A stretch of 64,000 nt of DNA from UBA11740 sp049273695 (GCA_049273695.1 JBASRE010000051.1:55349-119348), one strand, 5' to 3'; shown: positions 1-9,767, counted from the stretch's first letter. The notes: a model not told the origin generated them from the sequence alone. Translations and numbers: made by a program.

Positions 1-205
1 AATGCGCCGGCAAACACCGGAGTCCCCGGCGCGGCAGCCGCGCTGGGGTGGTCGTAGCGACGACGGCGCTATGGATATTTGCAACGCAAACTTGTAGTTA
101 GGACTCGTATACCAATCGAATCCAAAGCGCTGTCGCCGCTTCAGCCGGGGTCCCCGGCGTGGCAGCCACGCTGGCGTGGTCATTCTGCCAGCGCACTCCA
201 AAATT
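1..205. repeat. Dispersed palindromic repeat element, copy A (5' edge cut by the window)
   Basis: The segment contains two related blocks, near 8-110 and 115-205. Each carries a GGGGTCCCCGGCG-like core, a GGCAGCC/GGCTGCC palindrome and a CCAAAGCG motif. It ends in GCGCACTCCAAAATT. The same modules recur at 52516-52657, where both ends are visible as inverted repeats. No open frame here looks coding. It is most simply a MITE-like or REP-like intergenic element. The boundaries are approximate because the left end lies at or beyond the window edge. Confidence 0.6.
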
Positions 206-635
206 CGCTTAGTTTGTGATTGGAAATCGCCGGCAGAAAGTGCCGGCAGTGAATTTGTCGCGCGCTCAGGCGCTTTCGCGAGTCCCTTTGTGCCGGGACG
301 CGGCAGCTCCAGATGGTCTGGTTGCGCTGCGATCAGTGCCACTCGGTGAGCCGGGCGGCCTTCGAGTTGATTCAACAGGAAAACTCCGTCGAACCGCAGC
401 CTTAATTTCGTTGGGCCAGGGAGCCAAGCGTTACCAAATAGGACGCGCTCTGAAACCTGGATTGCGGTTCGTGCAAATGGCCGTAATGCCGGCCTCAAAA
501 ATCCTTGCTCACCATATTCACAGCAATTGAAACTAGTTGCGGTGCGTTGGCCGAACCGGATGTCCGGCTGAGGCGAGCCGAAGGGAGTATAGCAGAGGCG
601 GAGGAGTAAAGCACCATGTCGGCGCGTAATTAGGG
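206..635. other. Gene-free stretch
   Basis: An open frame of about 100 codons exists on the plus strand (216-530). It lacks a ribosome-binding site and a recognisable family, and the reverse strand is also open but equally unrecognised. Nothing here supports a gene call. It could be the decayed end of a gene lying between repeat elements. Confidence 0.4.
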
Positions 636-669
636 AGTCAGTACCGTCCGCGTAAGCGGATGGGATAAT
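636..669 (+). repeat. REP hairpin flanking the RAYT gene (left copy)
   Basis: It starts AGTCAGTACC and then forms a hairpin with stem TCCGC/GCGGA and loop GTAA. It matches the right copy at 1191-1224 in inverted orientation, with about three mismatches over 34 bases. It runs up to the stop codon of the transposase gene. A pair of inverted REPs around a tyrosine transposase is the classical RAYT/REP arrangement. Confidence 0.8.
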
Positions 670-1178
670 CACTCAAACTCAGGTAGTTTGTCGCCTTGGC
701 CGTTCAAGACGTAGTCGATCGCCGTCGCTATGCTACGTTCATTCCATAAACTCCGCTTGCTGCCTCTGTCGGCCCACGGACTATGTGATTCGTTCCAGTG
801 CCCGTCCTTACGCAGTCGCCGGGTGGCATAAGCTTTAAAAGCATTGAGGGCTCGCTCCGGCTTGGTTCCACCGGTAGACACGACTACGTGAACGTGATTG
901 GTCCGCACATTTAGTGCGTGCAAAAACCAATGTCGATAAGCACAGACATCACGAATTGCGCTTTCGACACATTTTCGCTGAACCGGACCGAGAGCAAACG
1001 GCGTCGACTTCAGTAACTGGGTGCTGACTTCTCGCCTTCGGTCACTCCGAGGTAGATGCGGGGCTTTATAGCGATTGTGAAAACGATCAGTTGAACCACG
1101 AGGGTCCCCATGTAACCACGTGCCATAACAACGGAAGGTTATGAGGTATCCGAGTGGGATGTCGATGTCGTTCCACAT
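669..1178 (-). CDS. REP-associated tyrosine transposase (RAYT, Y1/IS200-like HUH family)
   Basis: A protein of 169 residues that resembles Y1_Tnp/RAYT enzymes. The metal-binding HUH-type signature appears as NHVHVVV in the middle of the protein. It is preceded by the conserved opening LGYLITFRCYGTWLHGD and followed by a conserved tail including SLWNERS and AIDYVLNGQGD. RAYTs are single-copy nicking enzymes thought to mobilise or maintain REP palindromes; they are not bounded insertion sequences. I chose the ATG at 1178. A GTG at 1208 would extend the protein by 10 codons, but it would start inside the right REP hairpin and the extra residues do not look conserved. No Shine-Dalgarno sequence is evident for either start. 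Inverted REP hairpins sit within about 15 bases of both gene ends. The length is complete for the family. Confidence 0.85.
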   Translation of the reverse strand: MWNDIDIPLGYLITFRCYGTWLHGDPRGSTDRFHNRYKAPHLPRSDRRREVSTQLLKSTPFALGPVQRKCVESAIRDVCAYRHWFLHALNVRTNHVHVVVSTGGTKPERALNAFKAYATRRLRKDGHWNESHSPWADRGSKRSLWNERSIATAIDYVLNGQGDKLPEFE

Positions 1179-1190
1179 GGGAGTGGAGTC

Positions 1191-1224
1191 TTTATCCCAT
1201 CCGCTCACGCGGATGGTACTGACT
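1191..1224 (-). repeat. REP hairpin flanking the RAYT gene (right copy)
   Basis: On the minus strand it reads AGTCAGTACC followed by a hairpin with stem ATCCGC/GCGGAT, in inverted orientation to the copy at 636-669. It ends four bases before the stop codon of the adjacent kinase gene, so it may also act as that gene's 3' hairpin. Confidence 0.8.
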
Positions 1225-1227
1225 TTT

Positions 1228-3657
1228 TTACGGATCGAGCTTCTTCATCAATTCCGCAAACCGCGAGTCGCCGCGCACGCTCTTCAAATTCGGGTCGCCT
1301 TCGAAGCAAGGTTTGTTTCCGTTGCCGAGGGCGACCGAACGGTGCAGCCAGTCTAAGGCCTGATCCGAATCTCCTTCGAGCGCGTAAACGGAACCGACCG
1401 CATAGGCGATATCGGGATCGACTGATGCGTTGCGGATTACCGCATCGTTCAACTCAGCCAGTGCTGCTTCATGCCTTCCCTGCCGACTCAAACACATCGC
1501 CAACGTCGGCCGGACGCCATGAAGATTTGGATTCGCTTGCAGCACTTCGCGGAGAATCTGCTCAGCTTCGGCAGGCCGTTTGGTGTAGTACAACGCCAGG
1601 GCGCGCACTGTGTTCAGCAGAGGATTGTTGGGTTCGACTGAGCGTGCCCGATCGAGTTCGCGCTGCGCCTCTTCAAACTTGCCTTCGTAAAGAAAGATCA
1701 GGGCGCGGTTGTAGCTGACAACGACGAAGGATGCCGGATCGAGACGCACCAAACGATCGTACGCGCGCAGCGCGCGATCGTATTCACCGTCGAGGCGGTG
1801 CAGCGTCGCTTTCACAAAATGCACAACGGCCTCGTTGGGCGCCTGCCGGCGCATGCGCTCTACTTCTTCACGCGCTTGCGCTTTCTGGCCGCGCCACAGT
1901 TGCACGAAAACCATGAGCATGCGCGCTTCGATAATGTTGGCGTCGATGGCCAGCGCTTTGTTGAAAGCCTCTTCTGCTTTCTCGAAGTCTGCGGCGCCGC
2001 CAAGTCCTTTGAAAACCCGATTCACGTGAGCAGCGCCGAGTCCGTCGTAAGCCAAACCAAACTCAGGGTCCAGCTCAGTCGCCCGCGTGAAATGCTTAAT
2101 CGCGGCATCGCAATCCTCCGCCGCCACGGTGCGAAAGATGAAGCGCGCAAAGCGATCGCGTCCGCGCAGAAATTCGTCGTAGGCTTCGGCGTTGACGGTC
2201 TTGGTTTTTTCCAGGCCGGCTTGTTCGTCAGGACTCAGCTCCAGCCGCAGCCCATCGACGATGCGTTGTGTGATCTCGTCCTGTACGCCGATCACGTCAT
2301 CCGCAGAAGCATCGACTTTATCGCTCCAAAGGATTTCGCTGCTGCGCACGTCGAGGAGTTGCGCGGTAACGCGAAAGCGCTCGCCGATATGGATAAAACC
2401 GGCCGACAAAACTGCATCCACGTTCAGCTCGCGACCTACGTCGGCCGGATCGACGGGTTGACCCTGGTACTTCGACATCACTGAAGACGGCCGGACAACC
2501 AGCGAACGAATCCGCGCCAGCTCAGTTATCACGGCGTCGGCCAGCGCGAACTCATAGAAGCTCGAGGCCGGATCGTTGTTGAGGTTTTTGAACGGCAGTA
2601 CCGCCAGGCTTTTCTTTTCGCGTTCAGTAACTGTGGTGAAGGAAGCGTCTGGCGCTTCGGTGATCGCAGGCTTGGAGGATAGTTGCGGTGCGCTCGTATG
2701 CACTTCGCCGCCTCCCATCCTTTTCAACCAGCGCATGGCGCGCGAGACCGCGCTCGAGCCGCCCATATGACGCGCGGGCGCGGCGGCCACTTCAAATTGC
2801 TCGCCAGACGAAACCTGCTGAAGAACCTTCTTGAGCTCGTCGCGCAATTCGGAAATCTTCTGATAACGATCGCGCGGGTCCTTGGCCATTGCCTTGTCGA
2901 GAATCGGTTGAAGTTGCGCCGGCAGCGGCCCGGGGCGCGCTTCGGCCAAAGGTTTGGCGGCGGCATTCATCACCGCGTAGCGCACTTCGACGGTTGTCTT
3001 CCCGCGGAAAGGCCAGGTTCCGGTCAGCATTTCGTAAAGCAGTACGCCGGTCGAGAAAATGTCGGCGCGCGAATCGACTTTATCGCCGCGCGCTTGTTCC
3101 GGAGCGGCGTAGGTTGCAGTGCCGTACGGCACGCCGACTTCAGTTAACTCAATGCGATCTGCACCGCTACTTTGGGGTTCGTTCTCATCGAGGAGCTTTG
3201 CTAAACCGAAGTCGAGAATTTTCACCTGGCCCGAATCGGTGACCATGACGTTGCCGGATTTGATGTCGCGATGGATGATGCCGCGCGCATGCGCTGCGGT
3301 CAGCGCGTCGGTCACCTGGACGGCAATCCGCAGCGCACTGTCCAACTCGAGTGGACGCCCATTCACAAGCTGACGCACGTTGCGGCCTTCGACGTGCTGC
3401 ATCACGATGTAATGCATTCCATCCTGCTCGCCGAGATCGAAAATTGTGCAGATGTTCGGGTGATCGAGCGAAGAAGCGAGACGCGCTTCGCGATCGAAAC
3501 GCTTGAGGTTTGTGTCTTTGCCGGTGAGTTCCACCGGCAGGACTTTGATGACGACGGCGCGGCCGAGCTTCGTGTCGGTTGCTTTGTAAACAGTGCCCTG
3601 GCCGCCTGCGCCAATCTTGTGCGTGATTTTGAAGCTGCCGATGGTTTGGCCGATCAT
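1228..3657 (-). CDS. Serine/threonine protein kinase with TolB-like and TPR domains
   Basis: The protein has 809 residues. The Hanks-type kinase domain spans about residues 8-270, with glycine loop IGAGGQG (15-21), catalytic lysine K38 in VVIKV, the HRD loop at 129-131 (HRDIKSGN) and DFG at 149-151. A linker of about 80 residues follows. Next comes a TolB-like module that opens with KSLAVLPF and contains GRELNVDAVL, and then several TPR repeats to the C-terminus. No clear membrane segment is visible, so it is probably cytoplasmic. This architecture is common in Acidobacteriota signalling proteins; the substrate is unknown. The ATG at 3657 begins exactly at the kinase fold. The frame stays open for 69 more codons upstream, but that part is not kinase-like. 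The winged-helix regulator at 59478-61433 has the same TolB/TPR tail. Confidence 0.9.
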   Translation of the reverse strand: MIGQTIGSFKITHKIGAGGQGTVYKATDTKLGRAVVIKVLPVELTGKDTNLKRFDREARLASSLDHPNICTIFDLGEQDGMHYIVMQHVEGRNVRQLVNGRPLELDSALRIAVQVTDALTAAHARGIIHRDIKSGNVMVTDSGQVKILDFGLAKLLDENEPQSSGADRIELTEVGVPYGTATYAAPEQARGDKVDSRADIFSTGVLLYEMLTGTWPFRGKTTVEVRYAVMNAAAKPLAEARPGPLPAQLQPILDKAMAKDPRDRYQKISELRDELKKVLQQVSSGEQFEVAAAPARHMGGSSAVSRAMRWLKRMGGGEVHTSAPQLSSKPAITEAPDASFTTVTEREKKSLAVLPFKNLNNDPASSFYEFALADAVITELARIRSLVVRPSSVMSKYQGQPVDPADVGRELNVDAVLSAGFIHIGERFRVTAQLLDVRSSEILWSDKVDASADDVIGVQDEITQRIVDGLRLELSPDEQAGLEKTKTVNAEAYDEFLRGRDRFARFIFRTVAAEDCDAAIKHFTRATELDPEFGLAYDGLGAAHVNRVFKGLGGAADFEKAEEAFNKALAIDANIIEARMLMVFVQLWRGQKAQAREEVERMRRQAPNEAVVHFVKATLHRLDGEYDRALRAYDRLVRLDPASFVVVSYNRALIFLYEGKFEEAQRELDRARSVEPNNPLLNTVRALALYYTKRPAEAEQILREVLQANPNLHGVRPTLAMCLSRQGRHEAALAELNDAVIRNASVDPDIAYAVGSVYALEGDSDQALDWLHRSVALGNGNKPCFEGDPNLKSVRGDSRFAELMKKLDP

Positions 3658-3919
3658 GGCGGCGCTATTTAACTCTGATCTTTCCCGTCCCGCAAGACCG
3701 TGCGATTGAGTCGCGTGTGAACAACGAATTAGCCCGCTCGCGCAGTGCCCTGCAAATAGCCAAAATTCGCGGCAAAGAAGCTTCGCGGGATAGATGAAAT
3801 GTGATATAAACGCCGCTCTGTCGCAGTCGATCATGCGAGCCTGTACATGCTGTACTAGTCCCATCTGAAGATCTGCGTCGATTCAATCTCAGACAACCCA
3901 ATAATCCGAGGTTCATTTC

Positions 3920-6900
3920 ATGCCCAACAAGACCACTTACGGGAAACAAACGGTCGGTCATTTTGCTCATAAGATTCGCGCCTACGTCGTGTTATGCGTA
4001 ACTGTTTGCGCGTTGGTAGGGATCGCGTTTGTGCAACGGCCAATTAGAACTGCGCATGCTGCGCCGTTCACAAGTGGGAACCTGGTGGTTTATCGCATGG
4101 GCGACGGCGCGGCGGCATTGAGCGCGAACGGCACGGCGGTGTTCCTCGACGAGTACACGTCCGCCGGTGTATTGGTGCAGTCGATTCCCGTGCCGACGAC
4201 GACCGTCGGTGCGCAGCGTCGGGTCGTGTGCAGCGGGACCGCGACGAGCGAAGGCTACCTGACGCGATCGACAGACGGTCAGTATGTCGTTTTCCCCGGC
4301 TACGATGCGGCGGTGGGGGCCGCGAGCCTCGCGACCAGCGCTTCCACAACGTTCCCGCGCGTGATCGGTCGCGTTAACGCCAGCGGCACCCTCGACACCT
4401 CGACGGCGCTCACCGACGCGATTAGCGGTGGCAATCCGCGCGGCGCCACGTCGACGAACGGAACTGACCTCTGGATCTCCGGCACGAGCAGCGGCGGCGG
4501 CATTCGCTATGCCACCTTGGGAGCCACCACCTCCACCGCACTCAACACCGGTCCATTTACCAATCTCCGTGCGACGAACATCTTCGGTGGCCAGCTCTAC
4601 GTGAGCGCGAACACCAGCACGTTGCGGCTAGGCACTGTCGGAACGGGTACGCCGACCACCGCGGGCCAGACGATCACGAATCTGCCAGGCTTTCCCACCT
4701 CGACCATCACACCCTATGCCTTCTTCTTTGCCGACCTCGATGCCGGCGTTGCCGGCAACGATACCGTCTATGTTGCCGACGACACCGGGTTCATCCGGAA
4801 GTACTCGCTGGTGGCGGGAAACTGGGCCGCCAACGGAACCATCGCGCTGGCGAACGTCCGTGGTCTGACCGGCGCAGTGAGCGGGTCCAATGTCACTTTG
4901 TACGTCACGGCGCGCACGACGCTGCAGACCGTCACCGACACATCAGGCTACAACGCCACCATCACCGGCTCGCTTACGACACTCGCGACCGCGCCGACGA
5001 ATACCGCCTTCCAGGGAATCGCTTTCGCCCCGTCTGCCGGAGTGGTGCTGCCCAATCTAACCGTTACCGACGTCAGCCAAACCGAAACAAATGGCGCGAC
5101 TACGTTCACATTTCAAGTACAGCTCTCAGCGCCGGCCGGCCCGGGCGGAGTCACCTTCGACATCGCAACCGCTGACGGCACAGCGCAAGACGACAATCCG
5201 GTTGCCGAGGACAACGACTATGTCGCGCAGTCGCTTACCAGCCAAACGATCGCTGCGGGAAATTCGAGCTATGCCTTCAACGTCACGGTGAATGGCGACG
5301 TGGTCCCCGAAGCAAATGAAACCTTTTTCGTCAATGTCACCAACGTCACGGGCGCTACCGTTACCGACGGTCAGGGACTGGGCACGATCCAAAACGATGA
5401 CGTTTCGTGCGCGAGTCTCAGCATTAACGACGTCAGCCAGGTCGAAACGAATGCCGGGACCACTACGTTCGCCTTTACTGTCAGTCTGTCCCAGGCCGGC
5501 TGCGGTACGGTGACGTTCGATATCGCCACGGCCGACGGCACTGCGCAGGACGACAATCCGGCGACGGAAGACAATGATTACGTCCCGCAGTCTCTCACCG
5601 GTCAAACGATCACGCATCCATCTACTTACACCTTTAACGTTACGGTTAATGGCGACACTACGACCGAACCCGATCAGACTTTCTTTGTGAACATCTCGAA
5701 CGTGAGCCCCGGCAACGTGCAGGTCGCGGACGGGCAGGGACTCGGGACAATCGTGAATGACGACTTCACGCGCATTCACGATATTCAAGGTCCGGGTGCG
5801 AGTTCGCCGCTGTCGGGATCAGTAACCACGCGCGGGATTGTCACAGGTCGCAAGAACAACGGCTACTTTATTCAGGAGCCTGATGCTTCTGTGGACGCCG
5901 ATCCGGCTACTTCTGAAGGCATCTTTGTGTTCACTAGCAGTGCGCCGCCGGCAGCCGCGGCGGTCGGCAATCTTGTCGAGGTCACGGGTACGATTTCTGA
6001 GTTTGTGCCCAGCGCAGATCCCCTCCAGCCACCGCTGACGGAACTCACGTCGCCGACGACTGTACAGCTTTCGACAGGGAATCCGTTGCCGGAAGCGATT
6101 CCACTGACGGCCACGTTCCCCGATCCGGCCGGCACGCACGATCAGCTCGAGCGTCTGGAAGGAATGCGCGTTTCGGTGGCCTCGCTCACAGTGGGCGGTC
6201 CGACGGGCGGCAACGTCACTGAGTCGACGGCCACCTCTACGTCCACGGGCATTTTCTTCGGCACGGTCACCGGTGTTCCGCGCGCCTTCCGCGAGCCTGG
6301 CATTCAGGCGCCCGATCCCGCGCCGTCGGGCGGCACGATTCCGCCGATCCCGCGATTCGATAGTAATCCCGAGGTCATCCGCGTTGACTCCGACGGCATC
6401 GGGGGAACCATCCTCGATGTCTCAACCACCGCGGTGGTCACGGGACTCGTCGGTCCGCTCGACTACGGCTTCCGCAAGTACACCATTCTGCCCGATATCA
6501 CACCGGTGCCCTCCGTCGCCGGAGGCATGACGCCCATCGCAGCGAGCGCTCCGCTCGGGAGCGAGTTCACCGTCGGCGCTTACAACCTCGAGCGCTTCTA
6601 CGACGACGTCAACGATCCGGGCGGCGATACAGTGATCAATACAAGCGCGCTCAACAACCGGCTCAACAAGGCCTCCCTCGGCATCCGCAATTTCCTGCGC
6701 ACGCCGGACATTCTCGGCGTCATCGAGGTGGAGAACCTCACCGTGCTGCAGGCGCTCGCCACGAAGATCAACAACGACGCGGTCGCCGCCGCGCAGCCGA
6801 ACCCGATGTACGTGGCCTACCTCATCGAAGGCAACGATCCAGGACTCATCGATGTCGGCTTCCTCGTGAAGACGGCGATCGTAACCGGTTCGACGCCGCG

Positions 6901-9622
6901 CGTCACGGTGAACACGGTGGTCCAGGAGAACGATTCAGAGCAGTTCGTCAATCCCAACTCGTCGACCGTCGACCTTCACGACCGTCCGTTCCTGCGTCTG
7001 GACGCGGTTATCAATGCTTCGAACGGCGCCAGCTACCCGGTGACGGTCATCAATGTCCACAACCGCTCGCTCAACGGGGCGAACGACGAGGGGCCCGGCT
7101 CCGCCGGCTGGGCCACGGAAGGCGAGCGCGTGCGCGCGAAACGGCAGAAGCAGGCCGAGTCCCTCGCTAACCTCGTGCAGACGCGACAGACGAACAATCC
7201 CGCCGAGAACATCATCGTCCTCGGCGACTACAACGCCTTCGAGTTCAACGACGGTCTCGGCGATTCGATGAACGTCATCACCGGCACACCGGTGCCCGAC
7301 AACCAGACGGCTGTCCCCGGCGACGGCGTCGATCTCGTCAATCCCGATCTCGACAACCTCTTCGACACGGCGCCGGCGTCCGAGCGCTACTCGTTCGTGT
7401 TCGACGGCAACGCGCAAAGCCTTGACCATGTCGTCGTCAACGCCGCGCTGATCGCATCGACGGTGGCGCGCCGGCTCGAGCATCCGCGCATCAACGCCGA
7501 CTTCGCCGGGGAAGAGCGCGACAACGCCGCGACTGCCCTGCGGCTCGCGGACCACGATCCGGTGGTTGGCTACTTTCAGATCACTGCGTTTGCCAGCGCC
7601 GATGTGTCGCTCACCAAGACCCTTGACACCGCCGGGCCGTACACCGCCGGCGGTTCGGTGATTTACACGATCACGGTAGCGAACGCCGGGCCAGATACGG
7701 CAACCAACATTCAGGTGACTGACACGCCGACGAATCTAACCATCACGAACGTGAGTGGCTCCGGCTGCGCGGCGTTGCCATGCACTATCGCCAGCCTCGC
7801 CGCAGCCGCGAACACAAGCATTACGGTGACGGCGACGATCGACGCTTCGGGAGCGTTCGACAACAGCGCGACTGCGACTGCCACGGAGTTCGATCCGAAT
7901 ACCGCCGACAACACCGACAACACGGGCAACGGCGGCACCGCGGGAGCCGTGCTGCCAACGCTCAGCATCAACGATGTGACGCAAAACGAGGGCAGCGGCG
8001 GCGGCACGACGTCTTTCACCTTCACGGTTTCGCTTAACACGACGGTCCACGGCGGCGTCACCTTCAATATCTGCTCGGACGACGGCACCGCTCAGGACGG
8101 CGGCACTGTCGGTGAAGACACGGACTATTCGCCGATTTGCTTCGGGTCGCAGAACATCCCCAACGGGAGCAGCTCAGCGCAGTACACCGTCAACGTCAAC
8201 GCCGATTCGACAGCCGAGCTGAACGAGACATTCTTTGTCAACGTCACCAATGTCACCGGCGCGACAGTTACGGATGGGCAAGGCCTCGGCACCATCAACA
8301 ACGACGATGAATCGGCCACGGCCGGCCAAGTCATCATCAGCGAGTTCCGCTTCCGCGGACCGGGTGCGGCCGCCTTGCCGGAAACTTTAACGCTGTCGCT
8401 TAAGGGACGAGAGGCGCCTGAACTCTTCAGTGGACCAGAGGCGCCTGAACTCATCGGCCTGTTATCTACGCACGATGAGTTCGTTGAGATTTACAACAAC
8501 ACGAACTCAAACATCACGGTGTTAACCACCGACGGTTCGTCCGGTTGGGCCCTGGTTGCAGCCGACGGAGTGACGCGATTCATCATTCCGAATGGCACTG
8601 TGATCCCGGCGCGCGGACATTTCCTCGGCGTCAACACGGCGGGTTACAGCCTGTCGAACTATGGAGGCCCTCTGGAGGCTGTGGGCAATAACGTGATGAC
8701 GACCGATGGGGGACCGCTCGTGCCCGGGTATACGACCGATATCCCCGACGGCAGCGGCATCGCGCTGTTCCGTTCGGCGACTCCGGCAAACTTTACGACT
8801 GCCGAGCGGCTTGACGCTGCGGGGTACACGGGAGTCCCGGATCTATACCGTGAAGGCGCAGGCTTTCCGACGGGTGGCTTCGAAAGCGCAGGCGCCCCGG
8901 AATACAGCTTCCTGCGCACCATGACTCGAGCGACCGGCGGTCTTCCCAAAGATACCGGCAACAACACGGCGGATTTCTTAGGCGTCGGCACCCTTGGGTC
9001 GATGACGGGTTTTGGCCTGACCTTGGGCGCGCCGGGGCCGGAGAATCTGACTAGTCCCATCAACCGTACGGCGCAGTTCGGGTTCACGCTGCTCGACCCG
9101 ACAATTAATTCCGCTTTGACGCCGAATCGCGAGCGAATATTCACTCCGGAACCTCTGGCGACTTTCGGGACGATGATCATTCGGCGAACCGTCACCAATA
9201 ACACCGGCCAGCCCATCACCCGTCTTAGGTTCAGGATCGTAGAGATCACCACGCACCCATTCGGAGGGGGCGGGAGAGCCGATCTTCGCGCCCTCAACTC
9301 TACCGACCAGACTGTAAACGCGCCGAGCCGGGGGATGGTTCAGGTCTTTGGCACAACTGTGCAAGAACCGCCGTTCCAAGTGAACGGAGTTTTTGCGGCA
9401 GGTGGAGGTTGGAATACTTCGCTCCACGTCCCGAGCATTGCAAGCCCGCCCGCTATGCCGGTAGCAAATGTCTCGTTCAAGACACCGAAGACAGGGACGA
9501 TCACTTTGGGATCGCCGCTGAATAATGGGGCGTCGGCGGACGTGCAGTTCAAACTTGGGGTAATGCAAACGGGGAACTTCTTCTTCTTCGTGGTGATTGA
9601 GCCGACCCTCGGCATGCCGTAA
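3920..9622 (+). CDS. Giant secreted Calx-beta / endonuclease / DUF11 / lamin-tail protein
   Basis: A protein of 1900 residues. Residues 1-48 form a signal peptide ending in an AHAAP-type cleavage site. A region of unknown fold follows, then Calx-beta domains at about 379-496 and 497-616. Residues 617-880 resemble the OB-like N-terminal part of ExeM/NucH-type extracellular nucleases. An endonuclease/exonuclease/phosphatase fold spans about 882-1212 (GAYNLERF, IIVLGDYNAFE, LDHVVVN, ADHDPVV). A DUF11 domain (1224-1327), a third Calx-beta domain (1344-1464) and a lamin-tail domain (about 1469-1600) follow. The C-terminal 300 residues are unassigned. The nuclease motifs GDYN and DHDP are present, so catalysis is plausible, perhaps for scavenging extracellular DNA. 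A GAGG motif precedes the start. It is divergent from the upstream kinase gene. The lamin-tail domain carries a short insert with a duplicated EAPEL motif. Confidence 0.85.
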   Translation: MPNKTTYGKQTVGHFAHKIRAYVVLCVTVCALVGIAFVQRPIRTAHAAPFTSGNLVVYRMGDGAAALSANGTAVFLDEYTSAGVLVQSIPVPTTTVGAQRRVVCSGTATSEGYLTRSTDGQYVVFPGYDAAVGAASLATSASTTFPRVIGRVNASGTLDTSTALTDAISGGNPRGATSTNGTDLWISGTSSGGGIRYATLGATTSTALNTGPFTNLRATNIFGGQLYVSANTSTLRLGTVGTGTPTTAGQTITNLPGFPTSTITPYAFFFADLDAGVAGNDTVYVADDTGFIRKYSLVAGNWAANGTIALANVRGLTGAVSGSNVTLYVTARTTLQTVTDTSGYNATITGSLTTLATAPTNTAFQGIAFAPSAGVVLPNLTVTDVSQTETNGATTFTFQVQLSAPAGPGGVTFDIATADGTAQDDNPVAEDNDYVAQSLTSQTIAAGNSSYAFNVTVNGDVVPEANETFFVNVTNVTGATVTDGQGLGTIQNDDVSCASLSINDVSQVETNAGTTTFAFTVSLSQAGCGTVTFDIATADGTAQDDNPATEDNDYVPQSLTGQTITHPSTYTFNVTVNGDTTTEPDQTFFVNISNVSPGNVQVADGQGLGTIVNDDFTRIHDIQGPGASSPLSGSVTTRGIVTGRKNNGYFIQEPDASVDADPATSEGIFVFTSSAPPAAAAVGNLVEVTGTISEFVPSADPLQPPLTELTSPTTVQLSTGNPLPEAIPLTATFPDPAGTHDQLERLEGMRVSVASLTVGGPTGGNVTESTATSTSTGIFFGTVTGVPRAFREPGIQAPDPAPSGGTIPPIPRFDSNPEVIRVDSDGIGGTILDVSTTAVVTGLVGPLDYGFRKYTILPDITPVPSVAGGMTPIAASAPLGSEFTVGAYNLERFYDDVNDPGGDTVINTSALNNRLNKASLGIRNFLRTPDILGVIEVENLTVLQALATKINNDAVAAAQPNPMYVAYLIEGNDPGLIDVGFLVKTAIVTGSTPRVTVNTVVQENDSEQFVNPNSSTVDLHDRPFLRLDAVINASNGASYPVTVINVHNRSLNGANDEGPGSAGWATEGERVRAKRQKQAESLANLVQTRQTNNPAENIIVLGDYNAFEFNDGLGDSMNVITGTPVPDNQTAVPGDGVDLVNPDLDNLFDTAPASERYSFVFDGNAQSLDHVVVNAALIASTVARRLEHPRINADFAGEERDNAATALRLADHDPVVGYFQITAFASADVSLTKTLDTAGPYTAGGSVIYTITVANAGPDTATNIQVTDTPTNLTITNVSGSGCAALPCTIASLAAAANTSITVTATIDASGAFDNSATATATEFDPNTADNTDNTGNGGTAGAVLPTLSINDVTQNEGSGGGTTSFTFTVSLNTTVHGGVTFNICSDDGTAQDGGTVGEDTDYSPICFGSQNIPNGSSSAQYTVNVNADSTAELNETFFVNVTNVTGATVTDGQGLGTINNDDESATAGQVIISEFRFRGPGAAALPETLTLSLKGREAPELFSGPEAPELIGLLSTHDEFVEIYNNTNSNITVLTTDGSSGWALVAADGVTRFIIPNGTVIPARGHFLGVNTAGYSLSNYGGPLEAVGNNVMTTDGGPLVPGYTTDIPDGSGIALFRSATPANFTTAERLDAAGYTGVPDLYREGAGFPTGGFESAGAPEYSFLRTMTRATGGLPKDTGNNTADFLGVGTLGSMTGFGLTLGAPGPENLTSPINRTAQFGFTLLDPTINSALTPNRERIFTPEPLATFGTMIIRRTVTNNTGQPITRLRFRIVEITTHPFGGGGRADLRALNSTDQTVNAPSRGMVQVFGTTVQEPPFQVNGVFAAGGGWNTSLHVPSIASPPAMPVANVSFKTPKTGTITLGSPLNNGASADVQFKLGVMQTGNFFFFVVIEPTLGMP

Positions 9623-9767
9623 GTCTGGCTGAGGGCCAGCGTTAACCGACTTACTAAACCCAGACGCAGACAGGCGCAAGGCTCATCTCGAGCCTTGCGC
9701 CTTACGCTTTTAAAGAGCCGGAGTTAGCACTTTTTTGTTTTTCGCCGCCGGTGGATCTATGCGAGGT

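Noticed and set aside
216..530. Open frame of 104 codons on the plus strand
   Set aside because: There is no ribosome-binding site and no recognisable family. The reverse strand is equally open, and the frame lies in a repeat-rich gap.
5126..5788. Long antisense frame of 220 codons within the Calx-beta region
   Set aside because: It mirrors the codon bias and repeats of the real gene on the other strand and shows no protein-like features. The same applies to 6935-7555 and 8659-9297.
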